Assembly: GCF_018399035.1 (NCBI RefSeq)
Contig: NZ_CP073760.1
Coordinates: 4,402,501 to 4,466,500, forward strand
Length of the DNA: 64,000 nucleotides
Origin: Thiocapsa sp.
Lineage (GTDB): Bacteria; Pseudomonadota; Gammaproteobacteria; Chromatiales; Chromatiaceae
Reading direction: 5' to 3'
Below the pieces are notes generated by a model that was not told where the DNA came from, ran no database searches, and worked only from the letters and a program-made list of their open reading frames with translations. Below are positions 49,882 to 59,315 of the stretch, piece by piece; the first letter of the stretch is position 1; the number at the start of each line of letters is the position of its first letter. Made by a program: the position numbers and the translations under genes.

Positions 49882-51167
49882 TATCCCTCCGACGCAGACT
49901 CCGCCGCCGTCGGCGCGAGCGGCCGACCGAAGGTCTGCTCGTAAAGCTCGGCGTAGGGCTCGAGCGTCTCGTAGACGTGATGGGGCACGACGCGCGACTC
50001 GAAATTGGGGAACTTGCTGCGGACGTAGTTGAGGTTGCGCAGCAGTTTCATCTCGATGACGGCGCGGGCGAATTCGAGGCCCTTGGGGCCGCGGGTGCGC
50101 TGGAGCATGGCGACCAACTTGCGGATCGGCATCGGCGGGCGTTTCTGTCCCGGCGGGTGGCTCAGGCGCTCCATGTAGCGCGGCATCCCGCGGTTGCGGT
50201 CGCCGGACTCGGTCAGCTCGCCGATCTCGAGCTCCGGGCGGAGCATCTCGAAGAGCTCCTCGCCCGTGGGCGTGCGTACCATCACCCATTGCCAGCCGAA
50301 CGGGGCACCCATGTAGCCGATGGTGATGTCGCTGAGCGTGTTGGCGTAGTCGAAGCAGGAGAGACAGGAGGACGGGAAGATCCCGTGCAGCTTGTCCATC
50401 GGGAAGTCGATGTAGTTCAGGCGCTCGACGTGCCCGTCTTCATGGCGCATCCAGAGGCTGAAGTCCTGCATGAACTCGTGATGCACGACCGTCTCGGGCG
50501 ATTTGGAGACCTGGGTCAGGAAATATTCGAGATCCGGATAGCTGACGTTGTCGCTGCAGGGGATGCCGATCACGTAGAGGCGCTCCAGACCCAGCTCGGC
50601 CTCGGCGGCGCGCAGCTGATGGACCTGGCAGCCGGTGCCGACGACGGCGAGGCGCTTGATGCCCTGATCGCGCACCGCGTCGATCAGGCCGAGTGCCGGC
50701 GAGAGGCAAGGTTTGTTGCCGGCGGTCGCCAGGACCTCCTGCGGGGTGCGCGCCAGGATGGGCTGGGCCTTGAAGCGCGTCCCGGGTGCGGCGGCGGTGG
50801 TGATGACGGCGTCGACCTTGCCCTGCTCGAGCAGGCGCGCGCCCAGCGCCGTGACCATCCCGGTCCATTGGGCATGGGGGTTGGGACGTGCCATCCGCGC
50901 GGCATACATGGCGCGATAGATCCCGAAGCGGCCTTCTTCGCCGACGTGGCGGGTGCGACCGTGCAGACGCTGCTCGATGCCGCGGGTCTGGTTGCGCACG
51001 AAGGTGCAGGTCTGCGACATTAGCAGCTTGAGGCTGCTGTCGCAGAAGCCGCAGTCGCTACACAGACGCGGACGCCCCTTGAGCCGCTCGTCGCTGCTGA
51101 GCAACGAGATCTGGTCGAGTCCCTTCGAGGGACCTTCTTCCATCGGCGCAATGTCGGTGCTCGTCAT
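49881..51167 (-). CDS. bciB: Ferredoxin-dependent divinyl chlorophyllide 8-vinyl reductase (BciB/FrhB family)
   Basis: 428 residues of the F420-hydrogenase beta-subunit family. It carries RLCSDCGFCDSS near residue 35 and SSCLSCFDYAN near 265, both likely Fe-S ligands, and a flavin domain with VVGTGCQVHQLRAA and IGIPCSDNVSYPDLEYFL. In phototrophs this family includes BciB, which reduces the C8-vinyl group of (proto)chlorophyllide in bacteriochlorophyll synthesis. Location next to bchIDO and crtIB supports that. Relatives reduce other substrates (HCAR, F420 enzymes), so the name rests partly on context. Divergent from the hydrolase gene 87 bp away. Confidence 0.85.
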   Translation of the reverse strand: MTSTDIAPMEEGPSKGLDQISLLSSDERLKGRPRLCSDCGFCDSSLKLLMSQTCTFVRNQTRGIEQRLHGRTRHVGEEGRFGIYRAMYAARMARPNPHAQWTGMVTALGARLLEQGKVDAVITTAAAPGTRFKAQPILARTPQEVLATAGNKPCLSPALGLIDAVRDQGIKRLAVVGTGCQVHQLRAAEAELGLERLYVIGIPCSDNVSYPDLEYFLTQVSKSPETVVHHEFMQDFSLWMRHEDGHVERLNYIDFPMDKLHGIFPSSCLSCFDYANTLSDITIGYMGAPFGWQWVMVRTPTGEELFEMLRPELEIGELTESGDRNRGMPRYMERLSHPPGQKRPPMPIRKLVAMLQRTRGPKGLEFARAVIEMKLLRNLNYVRSKFPNFESRVVPHHVYETLEPYAELYEQTFGRPLAPTAAESASEG

Positions 51168-51254
51168 TCGCTTGCACCCGGGAGGTCTGTTTTGGGCTCA
51201 TCGGCGGCGACGAGCGCCCCGCGCGTGATTGGGCTCGTCATTGCAGGAACGGAC

Positions 51255-52265
51255 ATGCTTCGAATTCTCCTCAGGGTGTTGGCTGGTCTCGTTGTACTTG
51301 TCGTTTTGGCGGTCGTTGCCGGGCCTTTTCTGATCTCGGCGAAGCCGAGCGACGGGCTCGCCTCCAACGCCGCGGCGGCGTCGGCCGAAAGCCGTTTCGT
51401 CGGGATTCCGTTCGCGGGGACCGCGGGGCTTGCGGTCCATTATCTCGAGCCGCCGTCGCCGGCTGTCTCGGGGGCGTCGTCCGACGCGACGGCCTTTCTC
51501 CTGCTGCACGGCTTCACCTTCAACGCCTGGACCTGGCAGCCGGTGCTCGATGCCTTCGCCGCCCGGGGCCGGACGGTCGCCTACGATCAGCTCCCCTATG
51601 GTCTCAGCGCCAAGCCGGCACGCGCCGAGTGGGATGGGCCGAATCCCTACTCGAAGGAGGCCGCCATCACGCAGCTCTTTGCGGTGATGGATGCGCTCGG
51701 GCTGGAGCGCGCGGTCCTGGTCGGAAATTCCTCGGGCGGGACGCTCGCCCTGGAGGCGGCGTTGGCGCATCCCGAGCGGGTGTCGGCCTTGATCCTGGTG
51801 GCGCCCTGGGTCTACGCCACGCGCCCGACCCTGCCCGAGTGGTTGGCCAGTCTGCCGCAGATGCGTCGTCTGAGTCTATTGATCGCGCGCAAGTTGGGCG
51901 AAAATGGCGCCTTGATGGATCTGTCCTACGCCGATGCAAGCAAGATCTCGGACGCGCGCCGCGCGCAGTTCGGGATTCACACCCGGGTTGCGGGTTGGGA
52001 TCGCGCTTGGGGCGAGCTGCTGGCCTTGTCGCTCTCGGCGCCGGTGACGGTGAGCGCACATCTGGAGGAGGTGACGATCCCGGTACTCCTGGTCAGCGGC
52101 GAGACCGATCGGCTGGTGCCGATCGAGGACAGTCGGCGCGTGGCCGAGGCCCTACCGGACGCGACCTTCGCGGTCATCGAGGGCTGCGGGCATGTCCCGC
52201 AAGAAGAATGTCCGCAGGCGTTCGCGGCCGTCGTGGGCGAGTGGCTTGATGCACGAGGCTTGTGA
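51255..52265 (+). CDS. Membrane-anchored alpha/beta hydrolase
   Basis: A 336-residue protein. The N-terminal hydrophobic segment (ILLRVLAGLVVLVVLAVVAGPFLI) is an uncleaved anchor or signal. The hydrolase fold has LLLHGFTFNAWTWQPVL (oxyanion region), VGNSSGGTLALEAAL (nucleophile Ser), SGETDRLVPIED (acid) and GCGHVPQEECP (His), a complete catalytic triad. ATG 51255 has AGGAA six bases upstream. It lies between bciB and bchI on the bchI strand, so it may belong to the photosynthesis cluster, but no pigment role is proven. Distinct from bchO further on. Confidence 0.86.
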   Translation: MLRILLRVLAGLVVLVVLAVVAGPFLISAKPSDGLASNAAAASAESRFVGIPFAGTAGLAVHYLEPPSPAVSGASSDATAFLLLHGFTFNAWTWQPVLDAFAARGRTVAYDQLPYGLSAKPARAEWDGPNPYSKEAAITQLFAVMDALGLERAVLVGNSSGGTLALEAALAHPERVSALILVAPWVYATRPTLPEWLASLPQMRRLSLLIARKLGENGALMDLSYADASKISDARRAQFGIHTRVAGWDRAWGELLALSLSAPVTVSAHLEEVTIPVLLVSGETDRLVPIEDSRRVAEALPDATFAVIEGCGHVPQEECPQAFAAVVGEWLDARGL

Positions 52266-52481
52266 TGACCTTCCCCAAGCCTGCATCGAACCGGTCTCCG
52301 CCCCTGGCGCGCTCGAGTCGATGCGAAAAGAGCGCAAATCGCGCTCGATTCGCCCGTAAACGCCTTCGCATTGACCGACTCCGCTTGACCTGACTGAAGT
52401 CGGGGCGCTAGGGTCGCGCCCCGTATCCTTCGGTCCCAAGCACACTGCAATTCAATCTCACTGCAACCAGGTTCGCTGCGT

Positions 52482-53507
52482 ATGCCCATCCCGTTTCCGT
52501 TTTCCGCTGTCGTCGCCCAGGAGGAGATGAAGCGCTCCCTGTTGATTGCGGCCATCGATCCCTCGATCGGCGGCGTTCTCGTCTTCGGTGACCGCGGGAC
52601 GGGTAAGTCCACGGCGATTCGTGGTCTCGCGGCGCTTCTGCCGAAGATGCGCGCGGTCGACTGCGTCTATAACTGCGACCCGGAGGCGGGCGAGGATGCG
52701 CTCTGCGCCGAGTGCCGGACCAAGCGCGCCAAAGGTCCGCTGAAGAGCCGGATGGTGCCGGTGCCGGTGGTCGATCTGCCGCTCGGCGCGACCGAGGACC
52801 GCGTCATCGGCGCGCTGGATCTCGAGCGCGCCCTGACCAAGGGCGAGAAGGCCTTCGAGCCCGGACTCTTGGCCCGAGCCCATCGCGGCTTCCTCTACAT
52901 CGACGAGGTCAACCTGCTGGAGGACCACCTGGTCGACTCGCTCCTGGACGTGGCCGCCTCGGGCGAGAACCTGGTCGAGCGCGAAGGTCTGAGTATTCGC
53001 CATCCCGCCCGCTTCGTGCTCGTCGGCTCGGGCAACCCGGAGGAGGGCGAGCTGCGCCCGCAGCTCCAGGACCGCTTCGGTCTCTCGGTCGAGGTCAAGA
53101 CCCCGCAGGATCTGCCGACCCGCATGAAGGTCGTGCGCCTGCGCGACGAGTTCGAGCGCGACCCGCCGGCCTTCGTGGCGAAGTGGAAGCGCCAGGACGG
53201 CAAGGTCCGCAGCCAGATCCAGAAGGCGCGTGATTTTCTGCCGACCGTCGAGGTCCCGGACGCGACCCTCGAGCAGGCAGGACGGCTCTGCATCAAGCTG
53301 GGTACCGACGGACTGCGCGGCGAGCTGACCGTGATCCGCGCCGCCCGCGCCTTGGCTGCACTCAAGGGCGATGCCGTGGTGCTGGATGCGCATCTGGTTC
53401 AGGTCGCCGCCTCCGCGCTGCGGCATCGGCTGCGCCGCGATCCGCTGGACGAGTCCGGCTCGACCAGCCGCGTCCAGCGTGCGGTCGGGGAGCTGTTCGG
53501 GGAATGA
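52482..53507 (+). CDS. bchI: Magnesium chelatase ATPase subunit I
   Basis: AAA+ subunit of the complex that inserts Mg into protoporphyrin IX, the first committed step of bacteriochlorophyll synthesis. The 341 residues show Walker A FGDRGTGKST, Walker B FLYIDEVNLL, and sensor/arginine segments VGSGNPEEGELRPQLQDRFG. The start has homology from FPFSAVVAQEEMKRSLL. It overlaps bchD by ATGA (53504-53507). The 216 bp upstream (52266-52481) hold no gene and probably its promoter. Confidence 0.97.
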   Translation: MPIPFPFSAVVAQEEMKRSLLIAAIDPSIGGVLVFGDRGTGKSTAIRGLAALLPKMRAVDCVYNCDPEAGEDALCAECRTKRAKGPLKSRMVPVPVVDLPLGATEDRVIGALDLERALTKGEKAFEPGLLARAHRGFLYIDEVNLLEDHLVDSLLDVAASGENLVEREGLSIRHPARFVLVGSGNPEEGELRPQLQDRFGLSVEVKTPQDLPTRMKVVRLRDEFERDPPAFVAKWKRQDGKVRSQIQKARDFLPTVEVPDATLEQAGRLCIKLGTDGLRGELTVIRAARALAALKGDAVVLDAHLVQVAASALRHRLRRDPLDESGSTSRVQRAVGELFGE

Positions 53508-55303
53508 GTAATCCTGCGGCGATACCTGAGTCGGCGCCCGAGCGTCCGCGCGGCGAGGCCGGGGTTTCGCGCTGGGAGGACGCCGTCCTTGCGGCCGCCC
53601 TCATGTCCGTGGACCCGGTCGGAACCGGCGGGGTCGCGCTGCGCTCGCTCGCCGGCCCGGTGCGCGATCAGTGGCTGACGATCATGCGCGACCTGCAGCC
53701 GCCCGGCACGCCGATGCGGCGTATCCCGCTGCATGTCTCCGACGGTCGTCTGCTCGGCGGTCTGGATCTGGCCGCAACCCTGAGCGCCGGCCGACCGGTC
53801 GCCGAACGTGGTCTGCTGGTCGAGGCCAACGGCGGGATCGTGGAGCTGGCGATGGCCGAGCGGATCGCGGCCGGCACCGCGGCACGGCTCACCATGGCCT
53901 TCGACTCGGGCGAGGTGGTCCTCGAACGCGACGGTTTGGCGATGCGCTCGCCGGCGCGGTTCGCCGTGGTTGCGCTGGACGAGGGTGTCGGCGACGACGA
54001 GGGTTTGCTCAATGCCCTGCTCGACCGTCTCGCCTTCCACCAAGACCTCACACACATCCGCGTGCACGAGGCGGTCGCCTGCGACTACGACGCCGACGAG
54101 ATCCTCGCCGCGCGCGCACTGCTCCCCGCGATCGACGTGAGCGAGGCCCAGATCGAGGCGCTCTGCAGTACCGCCTTGGCCTTGGGCATCCCGTCGCTGC
54201 GTGCATCCATCTTTGCCGCCCGAGCGGCCTGCGCCGCCGCGGCGCTCGACGGCCGCACCGAGGTTACCGATGCGGATCTCGCCGTCGCCGGCCGACTGGT
54301 GCTGGCACCGCGCGCGACCATGTTGCCGCCGATGGAGCAGCCGCCGGACGAGCCGCCTCCGCCCGAGCCCGAAGAGCCGGATCAGGAGCAGGACAAGGGC
54401 GAAGATCAACAAGAGCCGAAGGAGCTCGAAGATCAGGTGCTCGAAGCCGCCAAGGCGGCGATCCCGGCGGACCTGCTCGCGCAGCTCCAGCTCGGCAAGC
54501 TGCGCCGCTCGCGCGCCCGTGCCACGGGCAAGGCCGGCGCCGTCCAGAATGCGCCCCTGCGCGGGCGTCCGGCCGGTGTCCTGCGCGGCGAGCCGCGTGC
54601 CGGTCTGCGTCTCAACGTGGTCGAGACACTGCGTGCCGCCGCACCTTGGCAGCGTCTGCGTCGCGAGGAGATCGCGCGCTTCGGGGGCGAGTCCAACCGC
54701 ATCGAGATCCGTCAGGACGACTTCCGCATCACCCGCTTCAAGCATCGCTCCGAGACCACGACCATCTTCGTCGTGGACGCCTCGGGCTCCTCGGCACTGC
54801 ATCGTCTGGCCGAGGCCAAGGGTGCGGTCGAGCTGCTCCTGGCGGACTGCTACGTGCGCCGCGATCGGGTCGCACTGGTCGCCTTCCGCGGTCAGTTCGC
54901 CGAGGTGCTGCTGCCGCCGACACGCTCGTTGGTCCGGGCCAAGCGCTCGCTGGCCAGCCTGCCGGGCGGCGGCGGGACGCCGCTCGCGTCCGGGATCGAT
55001 CTGGGGATGATGCTCGCGGATTCGGTCAAACGCCGGGGCGGCACGCCGATCCTCATCATCATGACCGACGGTCGCGCCAACGTGGCGCGCGACGGCACCG
55101 GAGGGCGGGCGCGCGCCAACGAGGATGCCCTCTCCGCGGCGCGTTTGGTGCGCTCGGTCGAGATCACCTCGTTGGTGATCGACACCTCGCCGCGTCCGCA
55201 GCAACAGGGTCGTGATCTGGCCGTCGAGATGGGTGCGCGCTATCTGCCCTTGCCGCATGCCGACGCGACCTCGCTGACCCATGCCGTGCGTGCCGCGGGA
55301 TGA
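53504..55303 (+). CDS. bchD: Magnesium chelatase subunit D
   Basis: A 599-residue partner of BchI. The N-terminal AAA+-like domain lacks a good Walker A (TGGVALRSLAG), as is normal for BchD. A proline/acidic linker (PPDEPPPPEPEEPDQEQDKG, about residues 282-301) follows. The C-terminal von Willebrand A domain carries the MIDAS motif VVDASGSSALH (about 423-433), with Thr and Asp further on in GGGGTPLA and IMTDGRAN. Coupled to bchI by a four-base overlap and to bchO downstream (26 bp). Confidence 0.96.
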   Translation: MSNPAAIPESAPERPRGEAGVSRWEDAVLAAALMSVDPVGTGGVALRSLAGPVRDQWLTIMRDLQPPGTPMRRIPLHVSDGRLLGGLDLAATLSAGRPVAERGLLVEANGGIVELAMAERIAAGTAARLTMAFDSGEVVLERDGLAMRSPARFAVVALDEGVGDDEGLLNALLDRLAFHQDLTHIRVHEAVACDYDADEILAARALLPAIDVSEAQIEALCSTALALGIPSLRASIFAARAACAAAALDGRTEVTDADLAVAGRLVLAPRATMLPPMEQPPDEPPPPEPEEPDQEQDKGEDQQEPKELEDQVLEAAKAAIPADLLAQLQLGKLRRSRARATGKAGAVQNAPLRGRPAGVLRGEPRAGLRLNVVETLRAAAPWQRLRREEIARFGGESNRIEIRQDDFRITRFKHRSETTTIFVVDASGSSALHRLAEAKGAVELLLADCYVRRDRVALVAFRGQFAEVLLPPTRSLVRAKRSLASLPGGGGTPLASGIDLGMMLADSVKRRGGTPILIIMTDGRANVARDGTGGRARANEDALSAARLVRSVEITSLVIDTSPRPQQQGRDLAVEMGARYLPLPHADATSLTHAVRAAG

Positions 55304-55329
55304 GTCCGAGAACGCGCTGATGACGCACG

Positions 55330-56214
55330 ATGGCCGATAAGCCGCGCTGGGACATCGAGGGTCGCGACTGGCCGAATCGCGCGGCCAGCCGCTTCGTCGA
55401 GGCCGGCGGTCTGCGCTGGCACGTCCAGCAGATGGGCGCCGGGCCGACACTCCTGATGCTCCACGGCACGGGTGCCGCGACCCACTCCTGGCGCGCCTTT
55501 GCCCCGGCGCTTGCCGATCGTTTCACCGTCATCGCGCCCGATCTTCCCGGTCACGGGTTCACCGGCGCCCTGCCGTCGAAACGCATGTCCTTGCCCGGCA
55601 TGGCCGCGGCCGTGCACGCCCTTCTTCGTGAGATCGACTGCACGCCCGATCTCGTTCTCGGGCACTCGGCCGGCGCGGCGATCCTGATCCGGATGACGCT
55701 CGATGGTTTCATCCATCCGCGCGGTCTGGTGAGTCTCAACGGGGCACTCATGCCCTGGCGCGGACTCCCGGCGCACCTCTTTTCACCCGCTGCCAAGCTG
55801 ATGGCCGCGAATATCTTGGTCGCGCGTTTCTTCGCTCGGCGCGCCGCCGACCGGCGGGTGGTCGAGCGTCTGGTCCAGAGCACCGGCTCGACCCTGGAGC
55901 CGGCCGGCATCGACCTCTATCAGCGCCTGGTCCGCCATCCCTCGCATGTCGGTGCCAGCCTCGCCATGATGGCCAACTGGGATCTCGCCGCGCTCGCCCC
56001 CGAGCTGAACCGTCTCGAGCCGCCGCTCTTTTTGGTCGTCGGAGAAAGTGACCTGACGGTGTCCCCGTCCGAGGCCCGCCGCGTGCGCGAGCGACTGCCG
56101 AGTGCGGAGGTCATTTCCTTGCCGGGTCTCGGGCACCTCGCCCACGAGGAGCGTCCCGCGGAGGTTGCGGATCTGGTCAAGGGTCTTGCTGACCGGCTGG
56201 GTCTTGCGGATTGA
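55330..56214 (+). CDS. bchO: BchO, Mg-chelatase-associated alpha/beta hydrolase
   Basis: 294 residues with LMLHGTGAATHSWRAF, nucleophile elbow LGHSAGAAIL, acid region VVGESDLTVSP and GLGHLAHEERP (His). This and its place directly after bchI-bchD are diagnostic of BchO, a protein of unclear biochemical role in the purple-bacterial photosynthesis cluster. It is longer in sequence similarity to BchO than to the other two hydrolases in this window. Confidence 0.92.
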   Translation: MADKPRWDIEGRDWPNRAASRFVEAGGLRWHVQQMGAGPTLLMLHGTGAATHSWRAFAPALADRFTVIAPDLPGHGFTGALPSKRMSLPGMAAAVHALLREIDCTPDLVLGHSAGAAILIRMTLDGFIHPRGLVSLNGALMPWRGLPAHLFSPAAKLMAANILVARFFARRAADRRVVERLVQSTGSTLEPAGIDLYQRLVRHPSHVGASLAMMANWDLAALAPELNRLEPPLFLVVGESDLTVSPSEARRVRERLPSAEVISLPGLGHLAHEERPAEVADLVKGLADRLGLAD

Positions 56215-56221
56215 TGAACGT

Positions 56222-56336
56222 GTAGGATGGGTAGAGCGCAGCGAAACCCATCTTCCAAACCCGCGCGTTGCCGGGTTTCGGTCCGATGCCCTTGGCGCGG
56301 GCTGGATGGGTTTCGCTGTCGCTCTACCCATCCTAC
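56222..56336. repeat. GTAGGATGGGTAGAGC inverted-repeat element (115 bp)
   Basis: The left arm starts GTAGGATGGGTAGAGCGCAG and the right arm ends GCTCTACCCATCCTAC. They are near-perfect inverted repeats of about 31 bp enclosing about 50 bp. It is a type of element common in gammaproteobacteria. It lies between bchO and the crtI promoter. Confidence 0.85.
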
Positions 56337-56460
56337 GTGTCTCGGTTGTTCTTGAATCGTTCCCTAGGTGTAGGACGCGATGAGCCGAGCGGATCGCACC
56401 GCGGGTGCGTTGCCGGTTCGACCGCATCACGAGTTTGGCTCCGACTTGATCTGGCAGGGG

Positions 56461-56504
56461 CTGACAAACGCCGGTTCTTGCTATAATGTCAATCAACATT
56501 GACA
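56461..56504 (+). promoter_or_regulatory. crtI promoter with PpsR/CrtJ-type operator
   Basis: CTGACA (56461-56466) and a perfect TATAAT (56482-56487) are 15 bp apart. The palindrome TGTCAATCAACATTGACA (56487-56504) fits TGT-N12-ACA, the recognised PpsR/CrtJ binding consensus, with 7-bp perfect arms. Overlap with the -10 box and start region is what repression in aerobic or high-light conditions would need. No ppsR gene lies in this window. Confidence 0.78.
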
Positions 56505-56524
56505 TTACAGAAGGTCATGCAGAC

Positions 56525-58054
56525 TTGACACTCACGACATCGCAGGTCTCCGAGCACAACTCAGGTCGCGGCAAGCCGCATGCGGTCGTCATCGGCAGCG
56601 GATTCGGCGGGTTGGCCGCCGCGATTCGCCTGGGCGCTCGGGGCTATCAGGTCACCGTGCTCGAGCGTCTCGACGCGCCCGGCGGGCGTGCCTACGTCCA
56701 CAAGATCGACGGCTTCACCTTCGATGCCGGTCCGACCATCATCACCGCGCCTTTCCTGCTCGACGAGCTGTGGGGGCTGTGCGGACGCAGCTTCTCCGAG
56801 GAGATCGACATCCGCTTGATGGATCCCTTCTACCGGATCCGTTTCGACGACGGCAAGGTCTTCAACTACAACGGCGACGCGGATGCCGTGAAGGCGCAGA
56901 TCGCAAAGTTCTCGCCGCGCGACGTCGAGGGCTACGATCGCTTCATGGAACACAGCCAGGCGATCTTCAAGATCGGCTTCGAGCAGTTGGGCCACGTGCC
57001 CTTCAACTCCTGGACCGACATGCTCAAGATCGTCCCGGACATGATCACCCTCGGCAGCCATCGCAGCGTCTATGCGATGGTCTCCAAGTACATCAAAGAC
57101 CCCTACATCCGCCAGGTCCTGTCCTTCCATCCGCTGCTGATCGGCGGCAATCCCTTCTCGGTGACGTCGATCTACACGCTGATCTCCTTCCTCGAGCGTA
57201 ACTGGGGCGTGCACTCGGCCATCGGCGGTACGGGTGCGCTCGTCAACGGGATGGTCAGCCTCATCGAAGGCCAAGGCGGAACGATTCGCTACCGCGAAGA
57301 GGTCGAGCAGATCCTGGTGAAGGACGGCACGGCGACCGGTGTACGGCTCAAGTCCGGCGAGACGATCGACGCCCCGGTCGTAGTGTCCAACGCAGACGCC
57401 GCTTGGACCTATCGCTACCTCTTGCCGGCCGAGCATCGCAGTCATTGGACGGATCAGAAGATCGACCGCGCCCAATACTCCAACGGGCTCTTCGTTTGGT
57501 ATTTCGGCACCAAGCGCCAGTATCCCGACGTCGCCCATCATACGATCCTGCTCGGCCCACGCTACAAAGGGCTGCTGGACGATATCTTCAAGAACAAGCG
57601 ACTGGCGGACGACTTCAGTCTCTATCTGCATCGCCCGACGGCGACGGATCCGGGTTTGGCACCGGAGGGTTGCGACGCCTTCTACGTCTTGGCCCCGGTT
57701 CCGCACCTAAAGGGCGATGTCGACTGGGAGAAGGAAGCCGAGTCCTTCCGGGCACGGATCGCACGTTATCTGAGTGAAACCGTCCTGCCGGGCTTGGAAG
57801 ACGAGATCGTCGCCTCGCTCGTCACGACGCCGCGGGATTTCCAGGACAGGCTTCTGTCCTACAACGGGGCCGGGTTCAGTCTTGAGCCCATCCTCTTGCA
57901 GAGTGCCTGGTTCAGACCGCACAACGCGAGCGAAGAGGTGAATGGCCTTTACTTGGTCGGTGCGGGGACGCATCCGGGTGCAGGTGTGCCCGGTGTCCTG
58001 TCGTCGGCCCGTGTTCTCGATACGGTGGTACCCGATGCCTCAACCTATGCTTAA
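56525..58054 (+). CDS. crtI: Phytoene desaturase
   Basis: FAD-dependent carotenoid desaturase making lycopene or neurosporene from phytoene. The dinucleotide motif is HAVVIGSGFGGLAAAIRLGARGYQVTVLERLDAPGGRA. The CrtI body has FDAGPTIITAPFLLDELW and NPFSVTSIYTLISFLERNWGV. The C-terminal bacterial-type signature is GLYLVGAGTHPGAGVPGVLSSA. An ATG at 56486 lies inside the TATAAT box, so it cannot be in a transcript from that promoter; TTG 56525 is the first usable in-frame start, with AGAAGG about 10 bases before it. The assignment as CrtI rather than CrtD rests on overall resemblance and the adjacent crtB. Confidence 0.92.
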   Translation: MTLTTSQVSEHNSGRGKPHAVVIGSGFGGLAAAIRLGARGYQVTVLERLDAPGGRAYVHKIDGFTFDAGPTIITAPFLLDELWGLCGRSFSEEIDIRLMDPFYRIRFDDGKVFNYNGDADAVKAQIAKFSPRDVEGYDRFMEHSQAIFKIGFEQLGHVPFNSWTDMLKIVPDMITLGSHRSVYAMVSKYIKDPYIRQVLSFHPLLIGGNPFSVTSIYTLISFLERNWGVHSAIGGTGALVNGMVSLIEGQGGTIRYREEVEQILVKDGTATGVRLKSGETIDAPVVVSNADAAWTYRYLLPAEHRSHWTDQKIDRAQYSNGLFVWYFGTKRQYPDVAHHTILLGPRYKGLLDDIFKNKRLADDFSLYLHRPTATDPGLAPEGCDAFYVLAPVPHLKGDVDWEKEAESFRARIARYLSETVLPGLEDEIVASLVTTPRDFQDRLLSYNGAGFSLEPILLQSAWFRPHNASEEVNGLYLVGAGTHPGAGVPGVLSSARVLDTVVPDASTYA

Positions 58055-59102
58055 GACCTATCATGCGAGCGCGGCGGACCTCGCCGCGTGTCGCCAACTG
58101 CTGCGGACCGGCTCGCGTTCCTTCTACGCGGCCTCCTTCCTCTTGCCTCAGCGTATTCGCGATCCGGCCATCGCGCTCTACGCCTTTTGTCGCATCGCCG
58201 ACGATGCGATCGATTGCGCGGGCGACGAGCCCGGCGCACAGACGCGCGCCTTGGCCGAGCTGCACCACCGTCTCGACAGCATCTACGACGGCGAGCCGAT
58301 CGATGAATACACGGATCGCGCCCTGGCCGACGTGGTCCGATGCTTCGGGATCCCGAAGGCACTGCTCGAGGCCCTGCTCGAAGGGTTCGAGTGGGATGCC
58401 GAAGGTCGGCGCTTCGAGGACATCTCGGGTGTCTACGACTATTCGGCGCGGGTCGCCGGCACTGTCGGCGCCATGATGGCGGCCCTCATGGGCGCGCGCA
58501 GCACGCAGTTGGTGGCGCGTGCCTGCGATCTCGGCGTGGCCATGCAGTTGACCAATATCGCCCGCGATGTCGGAGAAGACGCCCGCAACGGCCGTCTCTA
58601 TCTGCCGATGTCGTGGATGCGCGAGGCAGGGATCGATCCCGAGGCATGGTTGAAGGAACCCGTCTTCAACGACGCCATCGCCGGCGTGATCGGGCGTCTG
58701 CTGCGCGCGGCCGATACGCTCTATGTGCGCTCCGATGCGGGGATCGCCGGGTTGCCGATGGGCTGCCGCGCCGGCATCAATGCCGCGCGCTATCTCTATG
58801 CCGAGATCGGTCGTCAGGTCGAGCGTCAGGGTCTGGACTCCATCTCTCGGCGTGCCGTGGTGCCCGGCAGCCGCAAGGTGCAGCTCTTGGCGCCGATCCT
58901 CGGGACCGCCGTGCTGTCGCCGCGCTATGTCAGCGCTCCACCGCTCGACGAGACCCGCTTTCTGGTCGACGCCGTGGTCTACTCCGCCCATCGCTCCAGC
59001 GAAGAAGACGCCGAAGCCCCTGCGGGCCTGGGCGGTCGTGTGATCTGGGTACTGGAGCTCTTCGAGCAGCTCGAGGAGCGCGAGCGCGCACTGACCAACT
59101 GA
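58035..59102 (+). CDS. crtB: Phytoene synthase
   Basis: A 355-residue trans-isoprenyl diphosphate synthase (squalene/phytoene synthase family) that joins two GGPP molecules. Asp-rich motifs are CRIADDAIDCAGD (about residues 50-62) and LTNIARDVGEDARNGRLYLP (about 170-190). SRSFYAASFLLP is the N-terminal family segment. ATG 58035 overlaps crtI by 20 bp; ATG 58047 is an alternative. Homology starts at TYHASAADL. Coupled with crtI, it forms the core carotenoid operon. Confidence 0.94.
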   Translation: MPQPMLKTYHASAADLAACRQLLRTGSRSFYAASFLLPQRIRDPAIALYAFCRIADDAIDCAGDEPGAQTRALAELHHRLDSIYDGEPIDEYTDRALADVVRCFGIPKALLEALLEGFEWDAEGRRFEDISGVYDYSARVAGTVGAMMAALMGARSTQLVARACDLGVAMQLTNIARDVGEDARNGRLYLPMSWMREAGIDPEAWLKEPVFNDAIAGVIGRLLRAADTLYVRSDAGIAGLPMGCRAGINAARYLYAEIGRQVERQGLDSISRRAVVPGSRKVQLLAPILGTAVLSPRYVSAPPLDETRFLVDAVVYSAHRSSEEDAEAPAGLGGRVIWVLELFEQLEERERALTN

Positions 59103-59228
59103 CGCGCGTCTGCGGGATAGGCGCGGCATCCGCGGATGTCGCGCCTGACGCGTCTCGAATCTTGACGTTGTTCTTGCTTCGGATCGACGCTTCGGTCCGA
59201 ATCAGGGCTTATGCGGGGGTGAGCGAGG

Positions 59229-59265
59229 CCCGGCCGAAGGCAACCCTCGAGGTTGCTCGGTCGGG
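59229..59265. terminator. Imperfect palindrome downstream of crtB, possible terminator
   Basis: CCCGGCCGAAGGCAACC faces GGTTGCTCGGTCGGG around CTCGA. A long GC-rich hairpin without a clear T run lies between crtB and the convergent periplasmic-protein gene. The rest of 59103-59315 shows no gene. Confidence 0.45.
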
Positions 59266-59315
59266 GTGTGGACGCCCGAAGTCGGGCGATGCGCGCTTGA
59301 GCGGTCCTCGGAGGA

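Noticed and set aside
56486..56524. ATG at 56486 as the crtI start
   Set aside because: It lies inside the TATAAT promoter box and operator; kept only as an alternative.
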